Shown piece by piece: positions 27,684 through 37,337 of a stretch of 64,000 nucleotides of DNA. This DNA comes from CANLBN01 sp034111645. GTDB taxonomy: Bacteria > Pseudomonadota > Gammaproteobacteria > Pseudomonadales > Cellvibrionaceae. The DNA is taken from positions 1 through 64,000 of the forward strand of contig JAWUWW010000055.1 of NCBI GenBank assembly GCA_034111645.1, read 5' to 3'. Position numbers and translations under genes: made by a program. Position 1 is the first letter of the stretch; each line of letters starts with the position of its first letter. The notes beneath the pieces are model-generated. The model did not search any database. It saw only the letters and a list, made by a program, of their open reading frames with translations, and was not told the DNA's origin.

Positions 27684-28757
27684 TTACAGGCGATTAAACA
27701 AATTAAAGGTGCGAGAGTAGGTTTTTACGATTAATCCACCTGCAGTTTGATCTATATTATTGCCAACGGTATTGACGTTATCGATAGAGTTAAAAGCCAT
27801 TGTGACTCTCATTCGATCGACTAATGCAGTTTGTGCAGCATTAGGGGCATCAGCAAAACGTAAATTACCGGCATTATCAGTCCAGCCGTATTGTACTTGA
27901 ATATCATGAACTCCCTGAGCGAGTTCCTGTCTAGTACCAGATGCATCGGCTCTAAAGAGCGCACAATTCTCTTGACCTAAGGCAGGTGGCGCTGGAGCAC
28001 TTATACAGGCTGTAGCTGCAGCTGCTGACGTACCAACAGAGTACTCGTACGCGCCCGTTTTACCGCCATACAAATAAAATGGCGACACCACATTAGCCGC
28101 AGAAGCCGCAGTATTAAGAATAAAAGACGATATATTTTTATCAAAGCCTGCAGCGTGAGAGATAACACCACTACCAGGATTGACTGTGACGGAAAAAATA
28201 GCACCCTGAAAACAATTACTCACTGCAACAATGTCGCCAACAGCTAGCAAGGCAGCATCGGCAGCAGAGACAGTCACACTACTCGCAGCAATATCAACAA
28301 CATCGAGCCGAATCGCATTATCGACATAGCCTATACTCAATTCATCAGTGCCTGGCGCTCTGGCATTTGCGGGGGCAGGAGCTGTTCCAGCATCAGGTGC
28401 ATTACTGATACGAACAGGCGTTAAAAAATCGAAGGGGTCGCCAGTAAGCGTACCCACCTCAGATACAATCGGTACATTAGCAGAATAGCTAGCCCCTGCT
28501 ACTGACGAGCTTATACAACCTAAGTTACCAGATTGTGAAATATCATCGGCAATCCGAGAAAAAACAAAACGTACATTCTCTTGAATTCTTGATGAGCCAC
28601 TAACAGCTACCGCATTTTGGCTAGAGGTGCTAAAGAGTTGTAACACGCCGCCCATAATAAACAGACCGATTAACATAGAAACTAATAGCTCTATTAAACC
28701 GATACCCGATTGCTTGGCTAAATTTAGGCATTGTCTTGTTGTTATGAATTGATTCAT
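27684..28757 (-). CDS. pilW: Type IV minor pilin PilW
   Basis: A 357-residue minor pilin. The prepilin site QSG/IGLIELLVSMLIG has Glu5, and the large C-terminal domain carries the PilW family features (SSRIQENVRFVFSRIADDISQSGNLGC). The length is typical of PilW. Its ATG overlaps the pilV stop by four bases, so translation is coupled. It works in the pilus-tip complex with PilX and PilY1. Confidence 0.92.
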   Translation of the reverse strand: MNQFITTRQCLNLAKQSGIGLIELLVSMLIGLFIMGGVLQLFSTSSQNAVAVSGSSRIQENVRFVFSRIADDISQSGNLGCISSSVAGASYSANVPIVSEVGTLTGDPFDFLTPVRISNAPDAGTAPAPANARAPGTDELSIGYVDNAIRLDVVDIAASSVTVSAADAALLAVGDIVAVSNCFQGAIFSVTVNPGSGVISHAAGFDKNISSFILNTAASAANVVSPFYLYGGKTGAYEYSVGTSAAAATACISAPAPPALGQENCALFRADASGTRQELAQGVHDIQVQYGWTDNAGNLRFADAPNAAQTALVDRMRVTMAFNSIDNVNTVGNNIDQTAGGLIVKTYSRTFNLFNRL

Positions 28758-29368
28758 GGAAGTCTAACCTCCATCTGAAAACAGTTATTTAAAGTACAAG
28801 TAGCATCAGTAGCATCTTCAATAACCCGGTCTTGATCCCACATCACTTGAACTCGATAAAAAGCAGGTACTGCACCCGCTGCTGCAGTCCATAAAACCAA
28901 ACCTCGACCACTAGGGAGCGACGAATCTCTGATTATTCTGAGCCATTCGTTTTGATTATAAGCTTTTGCTGCTGCCGGAGCGCAGCCTGCAGCGCTCGTG
29001 GGATCACAGGCTGCAGCATTAGGCAAATCACTTTTTTCAACGTCGATGTCGCCGTAGCTGCCTGTTCTTATATCGGCATTTGCAAGTGGTGAACTGGCAA
29101 CACTGGTCGTTGCAATAATTCTATCTGCCATGTCTTGTGCAATTAATTGGGCTTCGGTCACAAAGTTTGCACGTTGATTGCCATTAAGGCCATTTGCTTG
29201 AAGGCTTAACATGCCTAACAAACCGACCCCTAAAATCAATAGCGACACCATCACCTCGATCAAGCCAGAACCTCTATGAGATGCTTTCAAAGACCTACTT
29301 TGACATATTGAGGTCGGCGAGAGCTCAACTGAACTTAGCGACTTTTTATTTTTTAAATTGTTCATCAT
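28754..29368 (-). CDS. pilV: Type IV minor pilin PilV
   Basis: About 204 residues with the PilV motif RG/SGLIEVMVSLLILGVGLLGMLSLQ, Glu5 present. The frame opens at 29410, but its first 14 residues are hydrophobic and unlike a prepilin leader, so the ATG at 29368 is preferred, 19 bases after the fimU stop. Even so the leader is rather long, at about 33 residues. It is the second gene of the minor-pilin operon. Confidence 0.88.
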   Translation of the reverse strand: MMNNLKNKKSLSSVELSPTSICQSRSLKASHRGSGLIEVMVSLLILGVGLLGMLSLQANGLNGNQRANFVTEAQLIAQDMADRIIATTSVASSPLANADIRTGSYGDIDVEKSDLPNAAACDPTSAAGCAPAAAKAYNQNEWLRIIRDSSLPSGRGLVLWTAAAGAVPAFYRVQVMWDQDRVIEDATDATCTLNNCFQMEVRLP

Positions 29369-29387
29369 AAATAAACTCAAAATACGC

Positions 29388-29882
29388 TTAATTAATAGAG
29401 GTATAACCATTAGCCGAGATGCTAATTACTGCCGCATTTGTTGAGGCTGCTGTCGAGTCAACGGTAAGACTCACAACTGCATTTGCTCTATTTTCACCTA
29501 ACTCGTTAAAACCAACGCAATTAGCTCCAGTGATAGTGACATTATCTGCAGTAATATCGACCTGCCTGAGAATCTCTTCGCCTCCATCTAGGGCGCAATC
29601 AGCATCTGTATCTAGAAAAACATTCCAACCTATTTGACCGCCACCTATTGCCGCAACTGATACATTGTCGACCCTCGCAACCGCCTCGCCTCGAGCATAT
29701 GCTAGCGAGTTAGCTAACTTTTCGGCACCTGCATTAAGAGTGACGTTACCTAATAAGCCCTGTAGACCAGGTATCCCAACCGCAAAAACAACGCCTATAA
29801 TAAATACCGTGACAATTAGCTCTATTAAGGTAAAACCTTTAAGCTTTTTAATTTGCCGATCACGTGTTGTTTGAGTGCACAT
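29388..29882 (-). CDS. fimU: Type IV minor pilin FimU (GspH domain)
   Basis: A 164-residue pseudopilin with leader RQIKKLKG/FTLIELIVTVFIIG and Glu5, followed by a GspH-like domain (LANSLAYARGEAVARVDNVSV). It lacks the GRxR tail seen in the separate fimT gene, and its place as first gene before pilV matches FimU. AAGAGA upstream of the ATG is a plausible ribosome site. The operon promoter should lie in 29883-30188. Confidence 0.88.
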   Translation of the reverse strand: MCTQTTRDRQIKKLKGFTLIELIVTVFIIGVVFAVGIPGLQGLLGNVTLNAGAEKLANSLAYARGEAVARVDNVSVAAIGGGQIGWNVFLDTDADCALDGGEEILRQVDITADNVTITGANCVGFNELGENRANAVVSLTVDSTAASTNAAVISISANGYTSIN

Positions 29883-30188
29883 ATAAAATTCTCTTTTGAT
29901 GAAAACATTATAACTGCCAATAAACCAAGCTCCACCTATTGCTAGATGAATGGTTGATTTTTAGAGATTAGAAGGCTGAGAGATAAGGTTAATGGTAGGT
30001 ACGTCACATTTTTAATCGGCGACAAGACACAATTCACCACTGAAAACTGCTAAATTTACATCTTATTTTGATAGCGATCTGATGACTTTTTTGACGAAAA
30101 TGATGAAAAATTGCTATGGAATATTAATACCTGCGATTAACACTAGAATTATGAATCGCGAGATAAATTTAATCATTTGTAGATATTT
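29883..30188. other. Region upstream of the minor-pilin operon
   Basis: A 306-base gap between ispH and fimU. It should hold the fimU operon promoter and the ispH end. I searched for a sigma-54 GG/GC element on the minus strand and did not find a convincing one. There is no small gene. Confidence 0.4.
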
Positions 30189-31136
30189 TTAGCGACGCAG
30201 CTCTTTTGGCAATGAAAAACTAATGTTTTCTGGCTCGCCATGTATTTCTTGCGGCTCTTCTGCTCCGAGGGCTTTAAGGGTATCTATCACCTCTTTGACT
30301 AATATTTCAGGGGCAGATGCGCCCGCTGTAACACCAATGGCGCGTTTACCCTCTAACCACTGCGCTTTTACTTGCGATGCATTATCGACAAGATATGCCT
30401 CTGCGCCGCAACGCTGGGCTAGCTCGCGCAAACGATTTGAGTTTGAGCTATTGGGCGAACCGACCACCAACACTAAATCACACTCTAATGCTAGTTGCTT
30501 GACGGCATCTTGGCGGTTTTGCGTGGCATAGCAGATATCGTCTGTTTTAGGGCCTTGGATTTCGGGGAATTTTGCACGCAAGGCGGCTATTACCTTAGCG
30601 GTATCATCCATAGATAACGTCGTCTGAGTCACATAAAACAATAACTCTGGGTTTTTCACTTGCAGGCTAGCGACATCGAGCTCGCTCTCTACCAAATAGA
30701 TATGTCCACCCGAATCAGAATTATACTGCCCCATGGTACCCTCGACCTCTGGGTGCCCCTGATGACCAATCAGAATACATTCTGAAGCACTACTGCTATA
30801 GCGCGTAACTTCTAAATGCACTTTTGTTACTAATGGGCAAGTCGCATCAAAAACTTTTAACTCGCGCTCGCTCGCATTTTTTTTAACCGCTTTTGAGACC
30901 CCATGAGCGCTAAAAATAACGATCTTATCATCGGGCACTTCATCTAATTCATCGACAAAAATAGCGCCGCGTTCACGCAGACTATCGACCACAAATTTAT
31001 TATGTACAACCTCATGACGAACATAGATAGGGGGGCCATATATATCAAGCGCACGGTTGACAATATCGATAGCACGATCAACACCCGCACAAAAACCTCT
31101 TGGATTAGCTAACTTAATTTGTGCGCCCATGGACAT
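30189..31136 (-). CDS. ispH: 4-hydroxy-3-methylbut-2-enyl diphosphate reductase IspH
   Basis: A 315-residue iron-sulphur enzyme, last step of the MEP pathway to IPP and DMAPP. The three cluster cysteines are visible in NPRGFCAGVDRAI, DATCPLVTKVH and DDICYATQNRQ. HEVVHN and the SNSNRL motif of the substrate site are also present. The length is normal. It follows fkpB in the conserved ileS-lspA-fkpB-ispH order. A second in-frame ATG lies two codons inside the start. Confidence 0.97.
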   Translation of the reverse strand: MSMGAQIKLANPRGFCAGVDRAIDIVNRALDIYGPPIYVRHEVVHNKFVVDSLRERGAIFVDELDEVPDDKIVIFSAHGVSKAVKKNASERELKVFDATCPLVTKVHLEVTRYSSSASECILIGHQGHPEVEGTMGQYNSDSGGHIYLVESELDVASLQVKNPELLFYVTQTTLSMDDTAKVIAALRAKFPEIQGPKTDDICYATQNRQDAVKQLALECDLVLVVGSPNSSNSNRLRELAQRCGAEAYLVDNASQVKAQWLEGKRAIGVTAGASAPEILVKEVIDTLKALGAEEPQEIHGEPENISFSLPKELRR

Positions 31137-31203
31137 TCTCGATAACTTTTTTAGATCAATTTTTACGTTGTTAAATTAACTAACGTCAATTGATGATTTG
31201 ATA

Positions 31204-31653
31204 TTAATGCGTAACAGATGGGTCTACCGACAGAATCTGAACTTCAAACTCTATCTCTTTTCCGGCCAACGGATGGTTAAAATCCACCGTCACTATAGCA
31301 TCATCAAAGCTTGCAACCACGCCCGGTAACTCTGCATTTTGCGCATCGGCAAAGGACAACATTAAACCCTCTTCAAGCTCTAGATCATCGTTAAACTGAT
31401 CACGTTTAAAGGTTTGAATATTACTCGGATTTGCCTGCCCAAAGCCGTCTTCAGGCCTTATAGTAAATACTTTCCGCACGCCCGCTGGCAATCCTAACAG
31501 AGCTTTTTCGAAACCTTCTAATAAGTTGCCGTCTCCTACTACAAACTGAGCAGGCTCTTGGTCAAAATTAGAATCAATAAGATGCCCATTTTTTAGCGAC
31601 AGCGAAAAATGTAAGGTGACCTGTGTACCTTCACCAATTACTAATGCAGTCAT
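31204..31653 (-). CDS. fkpB: FKBP-type peptidyl-prolyl isomerase FkpB (SlpA)
   Basis: A 149-residue SlyD-like FKBP, the same length as Escherichia coli FkpB. GTQVTLHFSLSL, GLPAGVRKVFTI and VDFNHPLAGKEIEFEVQIL are family landmarks, and an IF insert domain sits in the middle. There is no His-rich metal tail, which separates it from SlyD. An AGAGGA ribosome site precedes the ATG. It is located between lspA and ispH as usual. Confidence 0.93.
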   Translation of the reverse strand: MTALVIGEGTQVTLHFSLSLKNGHLIDSNFDQEPAQFVVGDGNLLEGFEKALLGLPAGVRKVFTIRPEDGFGQANPSNIQTFKRDQFNDDLELEEGLMLSFADAQNAELPGVVASFDDAIVTVDFNHPLAGKEIEFEVQILSVDPSVTH

Positions 31654-31713
31654 TATGTCCTCTTTTTTTAGATATTCATTAACTATTAAAAATTTACTTA
31701 TCTTTTATGTGAA

Positions 31714-32310
31714 CTATCTTTTCTCAGCAGATTTTTTTTTACTATTTTTCTCAGTATGTTTTTTTTCACTATCTTTAGTCAAAAAAGTATCGACTAACAA
31801 TGTCGATACGCCTAATAAAATACAAGCATCGGCTATGTTAAATGCGGGCCAATGGCAACTTTGCAAGTCTTGGCGGGCATAAAATAATGGCAAGCATGAC
31901 TGACTTGCTGGATAAAACCAATCTATAAAATCAACCACATAACCCAATAAAATACGATCATACAGATTACCGAGAGCACCCCCTAAAACAAGCGTTAAGG
32001 CAATTAGCTCTAGCCTTTTTGTACGCTCAAGCCGAATCATCCAGACCACCAGAAGAGTGCTAACTGCAATAGCCACAATGGTAAAAAACCAACGCTGCCA
32101 ACCACCTGCATCATTTAAAAAGCTAAAAGCGGCGCCATAGTTATATAACAAAGTAAAATTAAAAAATGGCAAAAAATCGTTGGGCTCTGCATAGTGTAAA
32201 CTCGATACAGCCCAGTTTTTTGTAATTTGATCGAGCACAAATATAACTGCCACCACCAAAAAATAGGGGCTTTTTTGTTTAATATTAACTTGCTTCATAA
32301 GATTCATCAT
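31714..32310 (-). CDS. lspA: Lipoprotein signal peptidase (signal peptidase II)
   Basis: About 198 residues with four membrane spans. The aspartyl protease motifs are GGALGNLYDRI and FNIADA. Compared with Escherichia coli it carries an insertion of some 15 residues between VVDFIDW and HWPAFN, including two Cys, and a Lys/Ser-rich charged tail of about 20 residues. It cleaves the signal peptide of lipoproteins such as BamD. The frame reaches a TTG at 32316, but the ATG at 32310 is more likely. It follows ileS almost directly. Confidence 0.94.
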   Translation of the reverse strand: MMNLMKQVNIKQKSPYFLVVAVIFVLDQITKNWAVSSLHYAEPNDFLPFFNFTLLYNYGAAFSFLNDAGGWQRWFFTIVAIAVSTLLVVWMIRLERTKRLELIALTLVLGGALGNLYDRILLGYVVDFIDWFYPASQSCLPLFYARQDLQSCHWPAFNIADACILLGVSTLLVDTFLTKDSEKKHTEKNSKKKSAEKR

Positions 32311-32318
32311 TATCAAGA

Positions 32319-35129
32319 TTAAGCAAAATGCCTAACTTCACCGTCGCCATCAACGTTTGCAACGCAACGTCCGCACAATTCTTCATGCTCATCCACACTG
32401 CCTACATCGGCACATTGGTGCCAGCAACGTACACATTTGGGATCTTCACTGGGCGCTACCAATACCGTCAGGCCTTCTACGTCAGTCTCAACTGCATTTG
32501 CGGGAGCGTCGCCTTCAACAACAACTGCATTTGAGGTAATTAGCACAAAACGCAACTCGTTTTCTAGGCGGTTTATTTGGCGAGCTAATTCACCCGAGCA
32601 ATAAAGCGAGACCGTTGCCTGTAGTGCCTTGCCAACAACACCTTCGTTGCGCTTGGTCTCGAGCACTTTATTGACAGCATCTTTAACTTCAGCAATTAAT
32701 TGCCAATAATCTGCATCTAAGTCTTCGTTAGTTTTACTAATCTGAGGAAACTGATACCACTGCGCCGCAAATACAGTCTTTTCACGATTTTCAACAGAAG
32801 GCAAAACATCCCAAAGTTCATCGGCGGTATAGCTCAAAATAGGCGTTATCCAGCGCGTAAAGGCCTCGGTAATATGATAAAGCGCGGTTTGCGCTGAGCG
32901 TCGAGCTTTGCTATCAGATTTTGTGGTGTAGAGGCGATCTTTGATGATGTCGAGATAAAATCCACCCATATCAACAATACAAAAGTTATGTAACTTTTGA
33001 TAAATAATATGAAACTGGTAGGCATCAAAGGCTTCTATAAATTCTTGTTGTAATTGCACCGCTCTGTTAACTGCCCATAGATCGAGCGCCACAAGCTCAT
33101 CTACCGGCACGCAGTCAGTGGCAGGATTAAAGCTATCTAAGCTACCTAAAAAGAAACGTGCAGTATTGCGGATACGTCGATAAGAATCTGCCGTGCGCTT
33201 TAGAATTTCATCCGAAACACTCATCTCGGCACTAAAATCTGTTGCTGCTACCCATAGTCGTAAAACATCGGCGCCCAAATCATTCATCACTTTTTGAGGC
33301 GGAATCACATTACCGATCGACTTCGACATTTTTTTACCATTAGAATCAACCGTAAATCCATGAGTAAGTACTTGCTTATAAGGAGGCACACCGTTAATGG
33401 TCATCGATGTTTTTAACGAAGACTGAAACCATCCGCGATGTTGATCCGAGCCCTCTAAATATAAATCGGCAGGAAAGCGCAAATTATCGCGCGCGCGCAG
33501 TACAGAGTGATGAGTAACACCTGAATCAAACCATACATCTAAAGTATCGCCTACTTTTTCATAATTATCTGCGTCATCACCTAATAAGTCTCGAGCACTT
33601 AAGTCAAACCATGCATCAATACCCTCTTGCTCAATTTTTAGTGCAACTTGTTCAACCAGCTCGGCGGTCTTTGGATGCAGCTCTTGGGTTTCTTTATGCA
33701 CAAACAAAGTAATAGGTACACCCCAAGTACGTTGACGAGATACACACCAATCGGGGCTATTTTCTATCATGCCTTGGATACGTGCCTTACCCCAACTTGG
33801 AATCCACTGCACGTCATTAATAGCGGCATTAACTTTTGTGCGCATGTCATTGTGATTAAGTGTAATAAACCATTGGGGCGTTGCGCGAAAGATTAACGGC
33901 GTTTTAGTGCGCCAACAATGAGGAAAACTATGAACAAATTTGGTTTGATAAAAGAGCTTGCCACGCTCCTCTAATAAGGCAATCACTTTATCATCGACTT
34001 TATAGACATGATCACCTGCAAAAAACTCAACACCGCCCCTATAGGTACCGTCTGACTGCACATAGTTAACGGTCTCGATACCATATTTTTGTGAGACAAT
34101 AAAATCATCTGCACCGTGATCCGGTGCTGTATGCACGCAACCAGTGCCGGCATCGGTAGTCACATGATCCCCTAGCACTACTGGCACTTGTCGATCGTAA
34201 AAAGGATGCTGTAGTAATAAATTTTCTAGTGCCGAACCATCGACACGACCAACGACCGAGTAATCCTTTAGGTCACCGCGACTCATAACAGCTTCAATTA
34301 AATCTCGAGCGATAATCAGACGCTCGCTGCCCGCCTGCACCACTACATAATTAAATTCAGCATTAACGCTGACTGCTAAACTGGCCGGTAATGTCCAAGG
34401 TGTTGTGGTCCAAATTAAAACCGATATCTCACCCTTACCTTTTAAGTCATGGATACGAGCATGCAATTCGCCCTCATCAACTACCTTATAACGCACATCA
34501 ATAGAAAAAGATGTTTTGTCTTGATATTCAACCTCGGCTTCGGCTAATGCTGAGCCCCCAACTACGCTCCAATAAACCGGCTTATAGCCACGTACTAAAA
34601 AACCGTTTTCAGCGATTTTACCCAAGGCACGCACTGTATTTGCCTCGGTTTCAAAGTTCATCGTAAGGTAGGGATTATCCCACTCACCCAAAATACCCAA
34701 GCGCACAAAATCTGTCTTTTGGCCTTCAACTTGCTTAGCCGCATACTCGCGACACTTTTGGCGAAATGTTTTTACATCAACCTTCACGCCCGCCTTTCCA
34801 ATTTTCTTTTCAACTTGGTGCTCAATAGGTAAACCGTGACAATCCCAACCAGGAACATAAGGCGCGTCAAAACCACTTAAAGTTTTTGATTTAACAATAA
34901 TGTCTTTTAATATTTTATTAACCGCATGACCAATATGAATGTTGCCGTTCGCATAAGGAGGCCCATCATGCAAAATAAATTGCTCGCGACCACGCCTAGC
35001 CTCGCGAATACTTTTATAGACGTCTTGTTGCTGCCATTTTTTTAAAATTTGTGGCTCCCTCTGAGCTAAGTTAGCTTTCATAGGAAAAGACGTATTCGGT
35101 AAATTTAATGTTGCTTTATAATCGGTCAT
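32319..35129 (-). CDS. ileS: Isoleucyl-tRNA synthetase
   Basis: A 936-residue class I synthetase. HIGH-type motif GNIHIGHA is near residue 60 and KMSKSIGN near 600, with the CP1 editing domain between (TTPWTLPASLAVSV, GTGCVHTAPDHGADD). The C-terminal zinc finger holds two Cys pairs, CVRCWHQC and CGRC. The frame opens at a TTG at 35150, but the ATG at 35129 gives MTDYKATLNLP, matching the bacterial family. It sits between ribF and lspA as in many gammaproteobacteria. Confidence 0.97.
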   Translation of the reverse strand: MTDYKATLNLPNTSFPMKANLAQREPQILKKWQQQDVYKSIREARRGREQFILHDGPPYANGNIHIGHAVNKILKDIIVKSKTLSGFDAPYVPGWDCHGLPIEHQVEKKIGKAGVKVDVKTFRQKCREYAAKQVEGQKTDFVRLGILGEWDNPYLTMNFETEANTVRALGKIAENGFLVRGYKPVYWSVVGGSALAEAEVEYQDKTSFSIDVRYKVVDEGELHARIHDLKGKGEISVLIWTTTPWTLPASLAVSVNAEFNYVVVQAGSERLIIARDLIEAVMSRGDLKDYSVVGRVDGSALENLLLQHPFYDRQVPVVLGDHVTTDAGTGCVHTAPDHGADDFIVSQKYGIETVNYVQSDGTYRGGVEFFAGDHVYKVDDKVIALLEERGKLFYQTKFVHSFPHCWRTKTPLIFRATPQWFITLNHNDMRTKVNAAINDVQWIPSWGKARIQGMIENSPDWCVSRQRTWGVPITLFVHKETQELHPKTAELVEQVALKIEQEGIDAWFDLSARDLLGDDADNYEKVGDTLDVWFDSGVTHHSVLRARDNLRFPADLYLEGSDQHRGWFQSSLKTSMTINGVPPYKQVLTHGFTVDSNGKKMSKSIGNVIPPQKVMNDLGADVLRLWVAATDFSAEMSVSDEILKRTADSYRRIRNTARFFLGSLDSFNPATDCVPVDELVALDLWAVNRAVQLQQEFIEAFDAYQFHIIYQKLHNFCIVDMGGFYLDIIKDRLYTTKSDSKARRSAQTALYHITEAFTRWITPILSYTADELWDVLPSVENREKTVFAAQWYQFPQISKTNEDLDADYWQLIAEVKDAVNKVLETKRNEGVVGKALQATVSLYCSGELARQINRLENELRFVLITSNAVVVEGDAPANAVETDVEGLTVLVAPSEDPKCVRCWHQCADVGSVDEHEELCGRCVANVDGDGEVRHFA

Positions 35130-35246
35130 GTTTATATCTAATTGTTTCAATGATTAATCGCAGAGATAAACTCTGCTTAGTCAGTAAATAGTTAATAAAA
35201 AATTTTAAACTTTTGTTAATTGTTCTCTCTAAATTTTACTCTCGCT

Positions 35247-36188
35247 TTAAAGCCCAAAATAAGAGCGGGCTAAAACAATATCTGCCTGTATTTGAGATTT
35301 AAGCGCCTCTAAGTTTTCAAAGCGTTTTTCTTCTCGTAGCTGATGCTTAAATTCAACAATAATATTCTGGCCATACAGATCATCATTTCTGTCAAAAAGA
35401 TGGACCTCTAAAATAGGTTTTGCATCACCCCCAAGTGTGGGCCTTACGCCTACATTGGCGACACCACAAACTAATTCATCTGAAGCCAGCCTAGCGGTAA
35501 CCGCAAAGACTCCAGCAAGTGGCGAGGAATAACGACGCAGATGCACATTAGCCGTTGGGGCACCTAATTGACGACCGAGCTGCTGGCCTCGTACAACACG
35601 GCCGCTAATCGTATAAGGCCGGCCTAACAAATGTGCAGCTTGGGTAAAATTGTTTTGCTGCAGCAGGCTTCTGATCAGAGTGCTGCTTACCCTTTGCCCA
35701 TCAATTAAAAACGATAACGTATCAGTTACCTGAAAATCATATTTATCGCCAGCGGCGACCAAATCGGAATAATCACCACTGCGGCCGCTACCAAAACGAA
35801 AATCATCGCCAACCACTAGATAACGCACACCCAATGCATCAATTAATACCTTTTGGATGAACTCCTCTGAGCTTAACTCGCTTAGCTTACGGTTAAACGG
35901 TAAGCATAAAACTCGATTTACACCCTGCTCAAATAAAGCTTGAATTTTTTCACCTAAACGCATCAGTCTTGCGGGCGCTTTATCGCCAGTAAAAAATTCG
36001 TGCGGCTGAGGCTCAAAAATCATTACCAGTGAGGGCAGGCTCAAACGTTTTGACTGTTCTTTTAACTGCTCGATAATCGCCTGATGCCCAAGATGCACGC
36101 CGTCAAAAGAACCCATAGTGACAACATTGCCAAAATGTTCTGAGCCTACATTATATAGACCACGGATAAATTCGTGCTTAGAGGTCAC
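35247..36188 (-). CDS. ribF: Bifunctional riboflavin kinase / FAD synthetase RibF
   Basis: About 313 residues. The N-terminal FMN adenylyltransferase domain has MGSFDGVHLGHQAI and VVGDDFRFGSGRSGD; the C-terminal riboflavin kinase domain has GAPTANVHLR. It converts riboflavin to FMN and FAD. The start is unresolved: the frame opens at a TTG at 36218, with GTG codons at 36197 and 36188. The GTG at 36188 gives six residues before FIRG and fits the family best, but none has a good ribosome site. It is upstream of ileS. Confidence 0.93.
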   Translation of the reverse strand: MTSKHEFIRGLYNVGSEHFGNVVTMGSFDGVHLGHQAIIEQLKEQSKRLSLPSLVMIFEPQPHEFFTGDKAPARLMRLGEKIQALFEQGVNRVLCLPFNRKLSELSSEEFIQKVLIDALGVRYLVVGDDFRFGSGRSGDYSDLVAAGDKYDFQVTDTLSFLIDGQRVSSTLIRSLLQQNNFTQAAHLLGRPYTISGRVVRGQQLGRQLGAPTANVHLRRYSSPLAGVFAVTARLASDELVCGVANVGVRPTLGGDAKPILEVHLFDRNDDLYGQNIIVEFKHQLREEKRFENLEALKSQIQADIVLARSYFGL

Positions 36189-36400
36189 AATAGTCACGCC
36201 AATCTTTAAAATGGGCAAGTATAACGGCTACAAAAGAAACGACAACTGCTATTGCGCTAAAGGCTTTGAAATATCAAATTTAAGCGTCTATAGAGTCAAG
36301 AAGAAAGGACAATATAGGATTGATAGCGCCCAAATAAAGCTAAAATAGTACTTAGAGGTTGCTGGTATAGTATTCGATTGAGGCTTTTTATAACCTCGCC

Positions 36401-36466
36401 AAGAGCTTTTTATTAGCTTGCTAAGGGCTTTCTATTGGCTTGCTAAGGGCTTTTTGTTGGCTCACT
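36401..36466. repeat. Three tandem 22-bp repeats between yceI and ribF
   Basis: Three head-to-tail copies of the form AAGRGCTTTYTRTTRGCTYRCT run without gaps, with a weaker fourth copy immediately before. They lie in a 374-base gap (36189-36562) that otherwise shows no gene. They fall outside the expected yceI and ribF coding ends, in the ribF upstream region. Confidence 0.85.
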
Positions 36467-36562
36467 ATTATGCATTTACAAGTGATCAAATATAAAAGCG
36501 AGCCTTTTACAGTGCAACAAAACTGTAAAGACCCGCTTAAAGAATCAGCTTTAAGACAAAAG

Positions 36563-37132
36563 CTACTGACGAATACCTTCTATGTGTAAATCTAGAAATA
36601 CTTCGGTAGACGATGGCCCTAGACTCTCTGGGATACCAAAATCTTTTAAACCAATTTTTGTAGTGCCTGCAAAACCGGCACGATAACCACCCCATGGGTC
36701 TTTACCTTCACCAATTTTTTCGGCATCGATTGTAATGCTTTTTGTAACTCCCAAAAGTGTAAGATCACCTACCACCTCAAGTTGGTTGTTGCCTTTATCA
36801 ACGACCTTGGTGCTGACAAATTTAGCGCTAGCAAATTTTGGTACATTAAGAAACTCAGGGCCTTTTATATGCCGATCACGCTCTGCGTGATTAGAGTCGA
36901 AGCTACCTGGCTCTATATCGACCACAATTTTAGTAGCACTAACCTTATCAGCATCGTAATTAAATTGACCCGTAAAAGTGTTGAATCGACCCGTCAACCA
37001 AGAATATCCCAAATGCTGAATCTTAAAGTTAATGAACGCGTGTGCGCCCTTATCGTCGATAACGTAATTAGCTGCCGAAACCGGCAAAGAAATTAACGCT
37101 AAAGTCGCCGCTGCAAATAATATTTTTTTCAT
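36563..37132 (-). CDS. yceI: YceI family periplasmic lipid-binding protein
   Basis: A 189-residue exported protein. A signal peptide (1-20, ending SAA) precedes a lipocalin-like YceI domain with HAFINFKIQHLGYSWL and GDLTLLGVTKSI, and GFAGTTKIGLKDFGIPES near the end. The fold binds isoprenoid or other long-chain lipids in homologues. A strong GGAGGG ribosome site is present. It lies downstream of a cytochrome b561 gene, a pairing common for yceI-yceJ. Confidence 0.92.
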   Translation of the reverse strand: MKKILFAAATLALISLPVSAANYVIDDKGAHAFINFKIQHLGYSWLTGRFNTFTGQFNYDADKVSATKIVVDIEPGSFDSNHAERDRHIKGPEFLNVPKFASAKFVSTKVVDKGNNQLEVVGDLTLLGVTKSITIDAEKIGEGKDPWGGYRAGFAGTTKIGLKDFGIPESLGPSSTEVFLDLHIEGIRQ

Positions 37133-37337
37133 CCCAACCCTCCGTTTTTCTTAGAAACTATTTTCTAAGAGGCTATTTATACAATCATCTTATACAATCA
37201 TTTATGCAATGACTTTTTTAAAATTGTCTCTCAAAAAACCCAACATCAAAAACAAAACCTAGAAATTAATAATTATACGCCTAGTTTAAAATATCATTTT
37301 TAAAATTCAACCCAATAAGTGAAGAATATATGTTCAT

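Noticed and set aside
29883..30188. A sigma-54 promoter for the minor-pilin operon
   Set aside because: No minus-strand match with both GG and GC elements at the right spacing was found.
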